Below, piece by piece: positions 21,052-32,403 of a DNA stretch of 32,751 nucleotides. Origin of the DNA: Dissophora ornata (taxonomy: Eukaryota; Mortierellomycota; Mortierellomycetes; Mortierellales; Mortierellaceae); NCBI GenBank assembly GCA_025201705.1, contig MU616905.1, forward strand, positions 1 to 32,751. Reading direction: 5' to 3'. The notes under the pieces were generated by a model. The model was not told the DNA's origin, made no database searches, and was given only the letters and a program-made list of their open reading frames with translations. The translations under genes and the position numbers were made by a program. Position 1 is the first letter of the stretch; every line of letters starts with the position of its first letter.

Positions 21052-24000
21052 CTATTGCTTATTAGCCGTCTTCTCTTCCTCAGTGCGTCTTTCCATTTTC
21101 CAAGTCTCCACTACAGCACCGCCACTACTGGGAAGGAGACTTTGGAAGACATGATCGAGTAAGGACCTGATCCAAGTCAGCATCGAAACTGAGTCCAGAT
21201 GACGACTATGCCTTCCCACATCAGAGTCCAGCCCTCGGGGCATGTCGACTTTGGGTGAGTAAAGCACTAGTTTGTTGTTGAGAGGCTTAAATTTGACCAT
21301 CGCACAAGCAAGCGAACGGCGTTGGTTCTCTTCAGGTTGTTCAGGGTTATATCCCCTTGAAGCTTCAGGCTCTTTAGGATTATCGTTCTTGAGAGCTAAG
21401 ATCACCATGCGCATACTACTTTGAGTCCTACTTTCCTGGTCTTCTTCACCCTCCCTAAGGATTCCACCGTTGTTGATCGGATCAAGGACTATATTGTTAA
21501 GACCTTCACCATCTTTTGACGTACTGGCAAGCCAGAGACCTAATAAGATTCACATGGACTCGCGTTAAGATGCAGGACAGTCAAGCTAATATATATCGGT
21601 TGCAACGTACACGATTTGCAAGGGGACACGAAATCAGCACAAGCTAGAGCTTACGGCTCGCAAGAAAGTGACTTCGAGGGATCTCGTTAGTGTCTTCCGC
21701 ACGTTGATGCAGGTCATAAGCGCGGGTTGCCGCTTCCGATTGCTTCAACCCCATGTTTATAGCCTTCTCAATATCACGGAGGGATCTCGCAGAATATGAG
21801 GGATCGTGGTGTAGCTCATCGTCCACAACTGCGGTTCTCCTATTCTGAGTGACAGCGACGTTCTTGGCAGAATTGCTGGTCGCTGCAGCAGTGCCCAATG
21901 TGTAGTAGAAAGCCGTGAGTCGACGAGAGCATCATCAAACGCTTGAGGTAATATATAAAATAAAATGAAATACAGAAAATGTCTGTAGAGGGTGTAACGT
22001 TACCGTCCGTTGCTACAGAAGTACGCGATGTCTTTTTCAATTCTCGAAGAAGTTCACGAAGCTCTGTGAGCAGTTGACCTCGAATTCTAGATACTCTGAA
22101 ACTGTATGGTGCAGCGACTTCATGCTCGGCGCCAACGTCACTTTGTTCATAGCGTTGTTTTGAGGCTGACATCTGCTGGTCCTCCTCTTCTCGTTGGTCA
22201 AGCGACGTTTGACGTGCTGGGTGAAGGGGAATGTCGACATCTTGATCATGGTGGTAATCTGCGGCGGCTAGGACAAGACTATATGGTCAGCTTATAGCCA
22301 TACAGAAATGACACCGCCAAGCTCCAAGGAGGAATGAGCAACTGTCGTTCTTACTATTCGGAACCCAGTAGTGCTGAGGCATCTTGACAGAGGTTTTCGA
22401 AGGTTGGATGTGGCTGTGGGGAGGTACAGTCGATCTAGAGCGCTTTGGGGCTGTAGTTTCGTCTCTTACTGACCCCATTGCGGACCGTACAGTGCTATTG
22501 GTCGCGGAACCTTGCTCTTCCTCGGCATGCTTAACCCTTTTGTTCAGGCTGGCTTCATCCCGTCTGTCTTGGACCACAGTGCCTGCCATGCGAGGTAGTA
22601 TCTTTAAGTAAATCGCTCGCCTCAAGAGAGGGCTACTTTGATTTGGCCTAGCCAGAGACAGTACAGTAACCCACCTTCCATAGTTGGCTTTTGCCATGGC
22701 ATCATGTCAAGCCAGTCCAAACGTTGTTTAATCCTTTTGAAAATGTGAACCAGGCGCATTGTGTCTTTCAGTGCTGTTGCAGTCTCCTCTGCTTGAGTCT
22801 CATGGGGCTGGCCAACAGGTGCGGGCTCTTCATAGTCTTTGTGCAGAAGAAGTGCAAGGTCAAAGGTTGGCTTCACGTTTTAGAAACAGCTTACATTCCC
22901 AGCTATGTGACTCACCCGTCAAAACTTGCTTCGGATCCAATCCTAACAGTGTTGGCTGGACTCCAAGATAGTTACCGTCGACAATATCCGCAAAGTCCAG
23001 AACAAGACAATTTTTTTTCCCTTCGTAGAGTCGCATCCCACGGCCCAGCATTTGTTGCAGAAGAATCTCGGACTTGGTGGGTCTTGCCATGAGGATCGAA
23101 TCAATTGTAGGAATGTCTAGTCCGGAGAGAAATCATTACTTGGTATCTGGCTCATTGAATACATTCAGAGAAGTATCATCAAGTCGGTTCAAGCACCTGT
23201 TCCTTCGGTGAGGATGCCACAATTGACAAGGATGGGAAACTTGCGCTCCCGAAAGTCATTCACTAGCTGTTTTCGCTCGGCATTTGGGGTCTTGCTTGAG
23301 ACTGCTCGTGCATCAAGTCCGTGTTGCTGAAATGCGCGCGTGAGTGCTTCAACATGGGCGATGTCAGTAGCGAACGCAATGGTCGACATCCGATTCGCTA
23401 TTTTGACAATCCTGCAGGTCGTTAGTTGGTCCGCAGAAAGCCTTCGATGGCATATGCAGGATCGTTCAAAAAAAAAGGCTATAGTATGACATACCACAGT
23501 TGTCGATGTAGCCTTGAACAATGATCTTGTTCCTTTCCGGCGTGTTAATTTTTTGAGAGAGATCCTTCCGTTGAAAATCATTTAGCCCCATCTTGAAGTT
23601 CTGCAGACTTTGGCCAGTATCGATCCGGATAGTTTTTACAAGAAGTCTACACAACCTATTATAAAATCCGTAGTTGAAAATGAACTGTTAGCCCTGCAAC
23701 TACGCATTATCATCCTATTGACTATTATGTTACTCTTACCATCCTTCGGCGATCATACTTTCGACGCTCTGGTGGAACGGGATGACATCAAACACGCTGC
23801 CCAGCTTTATATCGTCTTCACGCTTCACCGTAGCAGACAGCCCGACTAATGCGATGTGCGAGTCGGCCGCACCGACCCCGAAATGACCAAAGATCCTGAG
23901 GTACGTATCTGTTACGGCATGATGGGCCTATCATATCAAGTTATCTGCTGATGAGTCGTCTATCAGTTGCAACGAAGCCAATTTTTTTCCACAAAGAGTT

Positions 24001-24850
24001 GTGACACGTCTGGAGCATATTACCTCGTCGACCAAAATACACTTAAACTCTTTCGGGTTGTACTTTTGCAGGCGTTTCGAACCAGCCCCTCCTAGAGATT
24101 GTACACTGGCTACAATCACATCCGCGTCCATATCGGGGGTGAGTTTCCCTTGGTCCATTGTAACTTTCTATAGTGAGGGGTGGGGGCTTCATTTTGTCAA
24201 AGAGAACTATGTGCTTGACCTTGTTTATGCAACAAACTGTGTAAAAATCAGACTTTACCAGTCCTAGTCCGGCGCTATTGATTCGGTTATACGCCTGGTC
24301 CCAAAGCTCATCACGGTGGGCCAGGAATAACGTCTTGGTAGCACCTCGCAGAGGAGGGGGGATCTGTGGGATCAAATGCGCGGCGATGACCTGCAAGAAA
24401 TGAAAGAGTCGCAATGTGAATGAATGGAGGCCACATCAAAGAATTTTTCTAGTACCCTCACAATACACATACGGTCTTGCCACTGGCGACGGGGAGCGAG
24501 AGCATTTGTCGTCTAGTCCCTTTTGCTAACGTCGAGAGACATGTGTCGATGCATTCTTGCTGATATGGCCGAAGCTGAATCTTGTGCGATTTTGGCTCGA
24601 CAGGATTAGCTGGCTTCTCTGCATCAAGTCGTCCCTTTAACTGACTCTCCTTCCCATCTTCTGCGGTGCGCTTGTTTCCCAAAAGCCACTTCCACGGGGT
24701 ATCCATGTAAAATCTGGTTGGCCCCGTCCTTGGTACGCGCCACGGAAGACGGTTCGCGCATGGAGTGTCATGCAATGTGCAACTACTCAATCTAGTTCTA
24801 AAGAGATGGGCGCAGGCGCCGGTGGATGTGTGCCCTGAGACGCGAAGCAT
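21052..24850 (-). CDS. IRC3: Mitochondrial-type SF2 helicase, IRC3-like
   Basis: This DEAH-like translocase resembles yeast Irc3, which remodels branched mitochondrial DNA. Twelve exons join in phase to about 935 aa: 24850-24473, 24390-24259, 24167-24024, 23927-23740, 23655-23495, 23397-23197, 23116-22916, 22836-22675, 22615-22355, 22267-22004, 21882-21655, 21539-21052. The first 28 residues lack acidic residues and contain several Arg, like a mitochondrial presequence. Motifs are QLRPYQQECID (93-102), ASGKT (122-126), LFLAHRDEL, VASVQSL, VDEAHH (216-221, split by an intron), LSAT (248-251), FATDIAHVEAL, TEGTDIPTID and QQMLGRGMR (422-430). About 465 residues follow the helicase core, longer than yeast Irc3 (689 aa in total). 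Acceptors of exons 6, 8 and 9 were chosen to keep frame and are the least certain. A second gene hidden in the tail is possible, but the phases argue for one. Confidence 0.8.
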
Positions 24851-25210
24851 AAGAGTTTCTTGTGTTGTCAGAAAGGAATGTGGTTGAATACGAAAGGTTT
24901 GCTGACACAGTTTTCATGGTATAATATATCACCTAACTGTCATATCACCTGACGCGCTGGCGTGGGCAATTTGTGCCGGAATTGGAAACGTGACATGCTG
25001 CAGGATCATGGTCAAGAGAACACTCGCCACACAGAACAATGTCCAACGACTGCGACGGTCAATCGCACGGCCACAGTCGCGTTCACTCTATCGTTCAACG
25101 GGTGCCAATAAACAAACGTCACCGTTGATGGTAACTACAAGTGCCCATTGGTGTCTCGTATGCCTTCTAACTTTTCAGACCAATGACCGAACAACATACG
25201 TGACACGGGT
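24851..25210. other. IRC3 upstream region
   Basis: This is the probable promoter and 5' UTR of the IRC3-like gene. I see no coding sequence and no clear TATA box; short AT-rich patches lie near 24920-24932. Confidence 0.35.
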
Positions 25211-25504
25211 TTATACCCACCGATATTTCTCCGGAGTGTCAATTTGATATCGACAATTAACTCTATCGCCAGTTCTTTTGCTCTCCATGACATCAAGTCC
25301 CTCATCACGGTCCACGCCACCTTTTGCTGTTTTACTCTTTAAAGCAACCAGCAACACCGGGTCTTTCGGAATATATATTGCAAAACGATGGCTCCATCCC
25401 GGTATGCGTATTTCATGCTCCGGGCATTCGGTGTCGCTCTCAATCTTCACACTCTCTCCCCTGCCCAATAAGGTTTGCGTTTGCCTCCGAAGCCAGGGGT
25501 ACAT
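25211..25504 (-). CDS. Hypothetical 97-aa ORF
   Basis: Not recognised. It is a complete ORF with ATG in the context AACAAAACAA-ATG, reading MYPWLRRQTQTLL at its start and ending PEKYRWV. It is charged and soluble, with no signal peptide or membrane segment. An AT-rich ATATATATACG element sits about 100 bp upstream on the plus strand (near 25606-25617). It could be one exon of a longer gene or a chance ORF. Confidence 0.25.
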   Translation of the reverse strand: MYPWLRRQTQTLLGRGESVKIESDTECPEHEIRIPGWSHRFAIYIPKDPVLLVALKSKTAKGGVDRDEGLDVMESKRTGDRVNCRYQIDTPEKYRWV

Positions 25505-26050
25505 TTGTTTTGTTTATGGTTTGTGTTTGAGGTAAATTGGCAAATTGCTGACCTGAGCACATGAAATCTTGTGCTTCGCCTCTTGTTATTTTAGCGCCCA
25601 AAAAGATATATATACGTTATAAGGATGCTTTCCCATGGAACATGCTGTTCCCTGGGGCACCGCTTTTATTTGTCTACGTTACTTGGTTTTTTGAATGAGA
25701 ATGGAAGATGAGCTAATGAAAAGGACATGATGGAAAATATATATAAAAAATCAGGAAAGAAAATCAGAACTAAAGGGTTTTTCTCTGGGCAGAAAGAGCG
25801 AAGAGTTGATAGAAAAATTGTAGAACGCGCGAATGACAAGGGGAGGAAAAGGCGACCTGCACCCTCCTTCCTTCCCAAGCTGCTCATCACAATCCACTCT
25901 TTTCCAATTCTTTGCCAACTCCTCGGCGTTATTCTCTCTCAACTCAGAAAGAGTCCTTTTCTTCCTCTTTTCTCCTTTTTGACTTGCGTGCGTGTGTGCT
26001 TATGTGAGGGAAATGATAGATAATGGTTGTGCTCGGACTTGGAGGCAGGA
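25505..26050. other. Spacer downstream of LPMO-like gene A
   Basis: No gene is seen. It contains ATATATATACGTTATAAGG (about 25606-25624), A-rich and purine-rich sequence around 25735-25850, and the probable 3' UTR of the minus-strand LPMO-like gene. Confidence 0.4.
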
Positions 26051-27107
26051 TTAGGCCGTAGTGGTGGGCTTGGCCTTGCTGTGGTGCTTCGTCGTAGTAT
26101 GCTTAGGCTTAGAGGTGGTCTTGGCCTTAGGCTTGGTGGTAGTAGTGGTCTTGGGCTTAGGCTTGGTGGTAGTGGTCTTGGGCTTAGGCTTGGTGGTGGT
26201 GGTGGACTTGCCATTTCCGGAAACAGTGATGGTGACAGCTGGGCGCTTAGCAAAAGCCTCATGCATGTCTGGGTCGGTGGGGTTGGGGAACTCTGGGATC
26301 AAGAGCGAAGATGGACCATAGTTGGCATAGAGTGGTGCAACGCCAGTGACGGTTCCACCATTGGTACCCTTGATCGTGATGTCGGCGCAGTTGGAGTACA
26401 ACTCACGGTTGCCGATAGCATTGTTCCAGATCCATTGGAAGGTGGCGTTACCCGAAGGGGCGTTCGCAGGGATCTGGACAGGGACAGAGTAGGCCTGGCC
26501 GGTGACTACTCCCTTCAAGCAATCACGGATCAAGGTCTTGAGGACGACCCAGGTCTTGCCGCCATCATAGGACAGAGCCCACTGGCAGTGTCCACCACCA
26601 TGGGAGGCACCGACAGAGTAGGCGGTGTTGATGGTCTCACCGGCCTTGTAGACGGTGCGCTGGGTATACGGAACCAAGTTCTGTATATCAAAAAAAATAC
26701 GGAGCAACCATGGAGTCAGCATATGACACATCGAAACAATGGAGTCAGCATATGACGGATCGAAACAATGGAGGTGGTTCAAGGGAATTTGAGCTTTTTT
26801 ACCTTGCAAATGGGCAAGGTCTTGCTATCGTGGGTTCCGATAGGCGAGTTGATGTTGTAGTCGATGGACTGGCCAGCTATATGATGTGAGAAAGAGCGAT
26901 AGTCAAACGAATGTGAGTTTATGCTTAAAATGATCGGGCATTGTTGTGGCACTGGGGCGCGGAAATAGTAGGCGTACGTGGTGGGGCAGGGCAGCCAGCA
27001 GCGGGCTGGTAGCGACCGCAGGGGGTGGAGAGACCAACGTGGGCCTGGGCGGTCATGGCAGACAAGCAAACCATGGCGGCTGTGATGATAGTGTTCTTGA
27101 AGATCAT
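26051..27107 (-). CDS. Secreted lytic polysaccharide monooxygenase-like protein A with Thr/Lys/Pro tail
   Basis: Three exons (27107-26978, 26876-26803, 26680-26051) join in phase to 277 aa. A signal peptide of 22 residues ends in TAQA; the mature protein then begins with His23, as a copper histidine brace requires. Further landmarks are GASHGGGHCQWALSYD (His95), WVVLKTLIRDC, and WNNAIGNRELYSNCADI with Tyr163. This order recalls AA11-type LPMOs (NREMYxNC), from memory; family assignment needs a profile search. Residues 227-277 are a repetitive tail of TTTTKPKPK units, probably O-glycosylated and wall-associated. It likely oxidises chitin or another wall polysaccharide outside the cell. A TATAAATA box lies 173 nt upstream of the ATG. 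Intron 2 contains a 29-bp tandem repeat. Confidence 0.8.
26711..26774. repeat. 29-bp tandem repeat, 2.2 copies, in LPMO-like gene A intron 2
   Basis: Units 26711-26739 and 26740-26768 differ only at two adjacent bases (GACACATC against GACGGATC) and are followed by the start of a third (TGGAG). They make up about half of the 122-nt intron. Confidence 0.9.
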
Positions 27108-27279
27108 GTTTGTGTAGATTGTAGGAAAGTAGGTTAGAGCGAGGGGGTTGTCTGTCTGGCTGAGGGTTTTAAGAGAGGTGGCAAGGGTCGTTCAGAGCAG
27201 GATTGCTGACTGTGAGGGGTGCGAGAGAGAGAGGATTGAAGAGCTGATGTGAAGATAAAAAACAGGGATGTCCCTCAGG

Positions 27280-27287
27280 TATTTATA
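27280..27287 (-). promoter_or_regulatory. TATA box of LPMO-like gene A
   Basis: TATAAATA reads on the minus strand and ends 173 nt before the ATG at 27107. The paralog at 30308 has a TATA box at a very similar distance. Confidence 0.6.
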
Positions 27288-30141
27288 TGTATCGAAAACA
27301 GCCGTTGCCGCCATCCCCTGGAGTAGCCTGCACACTGTCCCTGGAGTGGAGGGAATGAAGGTGCCAGCTCACCTAATTCAGACGAGTCCCTCGCATAAAT
27401 CCTAGGACAAATATGGTCATCTGGACAAATTATACCAATTTGAATGTATCGTGGCACAAGAAAATGCCCTAAGAACGGAACAATAATTTATTTTGATTAC
27501 GATCGAATCACCAGCACTCCATGTTTTATCCTTCATTGTTGCGAATCTTTGAAGTTGTGTATCAGTGTCTTCGAAAGAGGATCACACGTAAGAGAATGTT
27601 CCTTCTCAGACCCGTCTTGTGCTGTTTGGACAAAGTCCGTACAGCGTCATTACCATAGCAACGTTACACTATGGCGATAATCTGCGACGAGATAGGGGGA
27701 TATTTTCAGAGTAGGTCCCTGCAAAGGACATACAGCCAGGGGGCAATCGAACAGGATACAAGTAGCACTCTCTACACTGTGACTAGCGATATGCCTACAG
27801 CCACTCCTTCCATCTGGCATGTCTTTCACTCTCTGTCTGCGGCATGGATGGATACCTGGTAAGAAAATCGATATCCACTCTCTCATTCCGCTAAGTGTAA
27901 CTACGCCTGTAAATTGCAATACATGCTTGTCTAGTTGTATACTATGGCCCTCAGTGTACATTTGGTACTTGGTGCTGGAATGTTAATGTAGTTTGTGGAA
28001 ATCATTCTTGGAATAACACCCCATCATCCGAGATCAATATTTCTTCTTCCACAAGTGATACAATCTCTGTAGCCGGTATATGGCGATTCTAGAAAGTCGT
28101 GGTACGGTGCCCCCCGTCGTGTTACGATTTGCCCATCGCTCTTGGTCTAAGTGTATTATACTATCAGATATCTCCACGCGTGTACCACAAGACGCCGCAG
28201 GGTTCTTGTCTGCAACAGAAATTATGTGAGCGCCAAATAACATGTTATCAGTTATGAATCTCATATTCTTGTGCTGGTGAGCAATAAAGAAAAAAAAATG
28301 GACGAGCGCTGTCAGGCTGGCCAGCCAGTGGATAGTCGTTTGCCTCAACTCTTGTTCCAAGCGATCCTGGAGTTTTTGTGTGTTTCCCCCCCAGTTTGCA
28401 GGCAAAAATGTTACGGATAATACCCCTCAAAAAATATATTCCCGTCAATTTTGTCTCTCGACCAGTCTGCAACATTGTCGAACATGATATTAATAGACGG
28501 GGGATCCGCTGAAATCCCCCTTCTTTGCCCTGCATCGGATAAACTGAATCACTGAGATTTCCGCGGCTAAAAAGATTGAATAGGGAAATTTGAACTTCTG
28601 AAGGATGACTACTGCCCAGCGTAGAGACATAGAGACGGGGGGATCCACAAAAAGGTGTGCAAACTCGCGTGGTACTGTAGCGCATCTGATTGGCATATAA
28701 TGCCGCTACACGAGAAAGTTTTCTATAAACCAAGAATGCTCTTTGTGCAAGCAGAGCCAGAGGGTGCGCCATGTCTAATATGACTCGGTAAAATGAGCAA
28801 GTTCAGGGGATTTTGCCCCTCCCCCCCGCGCGGGAAAATTTTATGTAATTGAGAATAAGAATTTGCTCAGCACACGGATCCAAGACAATTATGACATTTT
28901 CTTAGGAAAATTGCAATATCAAATTTTTAGTAATTGCACCAATCTCGATCGAAGTGACTTGATTTTCCAACAGCGATCCATTACTACAGCATTCCAAAGA
29001 GACAAAATTAGGCTAGTCATTCCAAGCGTCTATGCCTAGCACGCGCCCTATGCATGCTGTCATAACCCCCTGATTTCCATCGAAATGGTCAGCGAGACTT
29101 ATTGGCGTCCTCCAATCCCAAGTGCCCAAAAGAGTTCTGCCTACATTCGATGTAGTAAAAAAATTGCATCCCGAGAACATTCTGAAACTCACTTCCCAGC
29201 CAGTCCCCGTGCGAAAAGATGATGTCGTAGTTTGTGCGATGCACGACAGAAGGGTGTAAAGATCAATTCCACGAGAGCCGACATGGCGCAAAACGAGTCT
29301 CTTTGTCTTGTAAACGTAGGAGACCTAGAGGTTTCTGTTGGTCAAAAACAACCAGCCAGGTCATAATTGCAATTTGGCGGGGAATCACCGCGAATATGTC
29401 TGATAATGCAAGCCCATCACAAAAATGTGAAAACGTGATTGGCCCCACACGATGGAACCTTCATAGTTTCATGCTCTCGTAGGATTTCATCGGAATTAAC
29501 GGCTGGACACCGAAGAGAAGTTTTCAGTGGCGTGCTCACAATTCCTTTGACAGCCAGGCTACATGCAGTTGCTGGCGAAATGAAGTGCGCTTGCCTGCTA
29601 CTAATGTCAGGACGGCCCCCCCTCCCAATTTTCCGGTTGATCCGGAGGTATGCTGTGCAGTGTATACACTGGATTTCCCGTGATCCCTCCATTGACTCGG
29701 GGACCACGCCCCTGATGTTTCAATTTGCGACGCGTCTCTATGCTGGATGATGTAACCTCCCCTACTCATACGCTCCAAACAACCACGTATGCTTGCATCT
29801 TGTGGAATGGTCTTGAAGCTCCTGGACAAAACCAGACATTTTTCCCACATCGAATTGACTTAGTGGTAGATGAGATGGATGGGTGCTCCCGGGCTGAACA
29901 TGTAGCCATTCAGAGCTAGAGCAGTGGGATGAAGAAGTGCGCATTCCAGAACGAATCAACGAGCGGGCCAGATGCGTTGAGAGCGCTTCCCATTTTCAAC
30001 TCTCGACACTGCTGTGTGAGCACAAAACAACAAGTCATTAAGACCGAGGAATCCAATGCAATTTTATCAAATAGAGTCGCACCATTTGTTGTGCCACATT
30101 TGCCACATTTTGTTCCCGGGGATGTGGACAATTTTCAAGCG
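27288..30141. other. Long region without a convincing gene
   Basis: About 2.85 kb. The longest open frames (28772-28248 minus, 174 aa; 29850-29536 minus; 29439-29750 plus) have no recognisable motif and no splice support. A plus-strand frame from 27671 (63 aa) runs into a good donor, ACCTG|GTAAGAAA, near 27858-27867, but no downstream exon was found. AT-rich stretches occur at 28830-28960, and C/G runs near 28386 and 28816. It may hold the upstream control regions of both LPMO-like genes or decayed sequence. Confidence 0.35.
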
Positions 30142-30149
30142 TATAAAAG
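30142..30149 (+). promoter_or_regulatory. TATA box of LPMO-like gene B
   Basis: TATAAAAG lies 158 nt before the ATG at 30308. Two nearby CCACATTT copies (about 30093-30112) precede it. Confidence 0.6.
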
Positions 30150-30307
30150 GAACCACGGTAAAACGGTGTTTTTCTCCTCTTTGTCAACAATCATTACCAA
30201 CTTCCAACTACTAAACGTAGCCTCACTCATAACGCAGATAAAACAGAACCCCCCCCCCAGAAAAAAAACTTGCAACCTTCCTTTACCAACCCAATACAAA
30301 AACAGAA

Positions 30308-31076
30308 ATGCTTTTCACCAAGACTACCCTCCTCGCTGCCGCCGTGGCATGCCTCTCTGCCCTCACAGTCGAGGCCCACGTCTCGCTTAAGACTCCTTGC
30401 CCACGCTATGGCGCATTCGCCGGATGCCAGGCTCCTCCCAAGGGCCAATCTATCGATTACGACATCACTGCCCCCATCGGCACCCATGACTCCAAGAACC
30501 AGCCTCTGTGCAAGGTAGGACGAAGACCTTAGATCATCTGCAACTCTCCGTTCCATATACAAAGTCGTGTCACTAAACTTTTTCTCCTTGGTTATTGTAA
30601 TACAGCACACTGTGGCCCAGACCACGCGCACTGTCATCAAAGCCGGTCAGAGCTTGAAGACTGAATACCAGGTTGGCGCTGCCCACGGAGGTGGACACTG
30701 CCAGTGGGCCCTCTCCTACGACAACGGCAAGACCTGGGTCGTCATCCAGACCCTGATCCGTGATTGTTTGAAGGGAATCCCTAACGGCGGAGCCTACTCT
30801 GTCAACGTCAAGATCCCTGCGGGCGCTCCCTCGGGCAAGGCTACCTTCATGTGGCTCTGGAACAACGCCATTGGAAACCGCGAGTTGTACTCCAACTGCG
30901 TGGATGTTGAAATCAAGGGTACCAACGGCGGCTCAATCAAGGGTGTTGCACCCCTGATTGCCAACTATGGCTCTTCTAGCCTGTTGATTGGCGAGTTCCC
31001 CAATGCCAATGACAAGGACCAGCATGAGGCTTTCGCTAAGCGCAAGGCCATCACTGTCACCGTCCCCAAGAAGTAA
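30308..31076 (+). CDS. Secreted lytic polysaccharide monooxygenase-like protein B
   Basis: A paralog of the gene at 26051-27107, made of two exons (30308-30514 and 30606-31076; donor AAG|GTAGGA, acceptor ATACAG) giving 225 aa. The signal peptide (residues 1-23, ending TVEA) exposes His24. The same landmarks follow: KTPCPRYGAFAGC, AAHGGGHCQWALSYD (His96), WVVIQTLIRDC and WNNAIGNRELYSNC. Compared with copy A, the intron after the APP codons is absent while the intron after the CK codons is kept at the homologous position. The protein stops at VTVPKK, without the Thr/Lys/Pro tail, so it is probably freely secreted. The substrate is unknown. Confidence 0.82.
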
Positions 31077-31333
31077 AAAAAAAATCGCGGAGACCTTGTT
31101 GTCACAGAAGATTGTGAAAAGTGTTTGCTTAATCGAACGACAACATAAATCCATACGCCATAGACGATCCTCTAGAAAAGGGAAAAAAACTCCCATCATC
31201 TCCCATCCCAAAAAGAAAAAGTAGAATAATAAAAAATCCAGAAGTTGCTGCAGGTCAGCAATTTCAAACCAAAATTGCATCAGGGGAGCAGAAACTATTT
31301 ACAGAAGGATATTTTTGTGGATGGGTCGTCCTA

Positions 31334-32049
31334 TTAGAAATGCAGTTCTCCCGTTGTATAGTCCACAGTGTATTGCCTCTGCTCCATCCCCCAGATCTTT
31401 GAATGGTGATAGTTTTGCCTACCTTCCTCCTCGCTAATTCTGCTCAATTGAATGGTTCCTATTGATATTTTCAAACGAAGCTGTGAACGCGACGCGCGCA
31501 TCTCTAACATTGCTATTGACTTTACTGACCTCTGCGAGCTGCACATTCTGATGAGGTATTAGATGGATGTCCTTGGAGGGTCGTGGCCGGAATCAGTCGT
31601 TTAATAAGTGATAACCACGTAGTGCTGTACTGGCGACATGTTGTTCGGAAGCGTTCATCAATTAGTCGGCGTTCCTGAGTAATCTCATATTGAACCCACC
31701 AAAATACGCTGCACAGAATATGAAAGGACAGCGAACTGCGCCATACTTCTAGCCACGCTGTAGATAAGTCTACAAAGAAGAATGAAACTGCAGCCCTAGC
31801 TGCTTCAGACACAAGAAGCACGCTTACAAAGAGCCAGAGTCCTTTCTTGATGAATGATGGACCGCGAAAGATATTGCCTGCTTATCGCCTATGTTAAACC
31901 TATCAAAGTAACAAACTCGAAATAATGGAGCGCGAAGCGCTCGATGTGGTCGTCAAGGTCGAGACAGGTGACCATATCGTGGCAGCGCTCTAGAGCTTCT
32001 GACGGTAGTATGCGTAGAAATATTCCGCTCTTCAGTCCCTTGACAAATT
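31334..32049 (-). CDS. Probable exons of an unrecognised multi-exon gene
   Basis: Not recognised. An exon appears to start at 32049 after a strong acceptor (branch-like ATTAATC, pyrimidine tract, GACGAG) and stays open to about 31896, reading FVKGLKSGIFLRILPSEAL and DLDDHIERFALHYFEF. A second open block starts after AAGCAG at 31877 (NIFRGPSFIKKGLWLFVSV) and runs to 31522, with two hydrophobic segments (about 20 and 15 residues) suggesting a membrane protein. The donor between them is unclear. A third block may follow an acceptor GTGCAG near 31538, with stops at 31434 or 31334 depending on frame. First and last exons are not identified; a decayed gene is possible. Confidence 0.3.
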
Positions 32050-32069
32050 CTCGTCAAGACAAAAGGGAA

Positions 32070-32403
32070 GAAAGGATTAATATCAGACCCTGCAGGCACA
32101 GAAAGAGGGAAAACGCGGAGATTTAGAAATCCAGTAGCGTGTCACAGGTACGTGTCAATCAGGTGCTACAGGAGCAAAAAAAACGCGTCGAGCACACTCA
32201 AGCGGTATTTTTGAAGACGTGTCAATTTATTCATACTATTGCTTCTGGCTTCTATCTCGTTGGCTTGCCATCAGTCTACTCCTTTTCCCGCTACAGGAAG
32301 AAGAGCAGTGCAGAGCACACCGCGGGCAGGTTGCAAGCCATGGTGCTCCAAATTTTGAGTATGCCGATTAGACAAATACTAGTATTTGCCTTGTTATCAT
32401 CGA
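32070..32403. other. No clear gene before the minisatellite
   Basis: It may contain upstream introns or exons of the minus-strand gene to the left. I could not define any. Confidence 0.3.

Noticed and set aside
28248..28772. 174-aa minus-strand ORF
   Set aside because: It has no motif, no domain-like pattern and no splice or promoter support; kept only as a note in the spacer entry.
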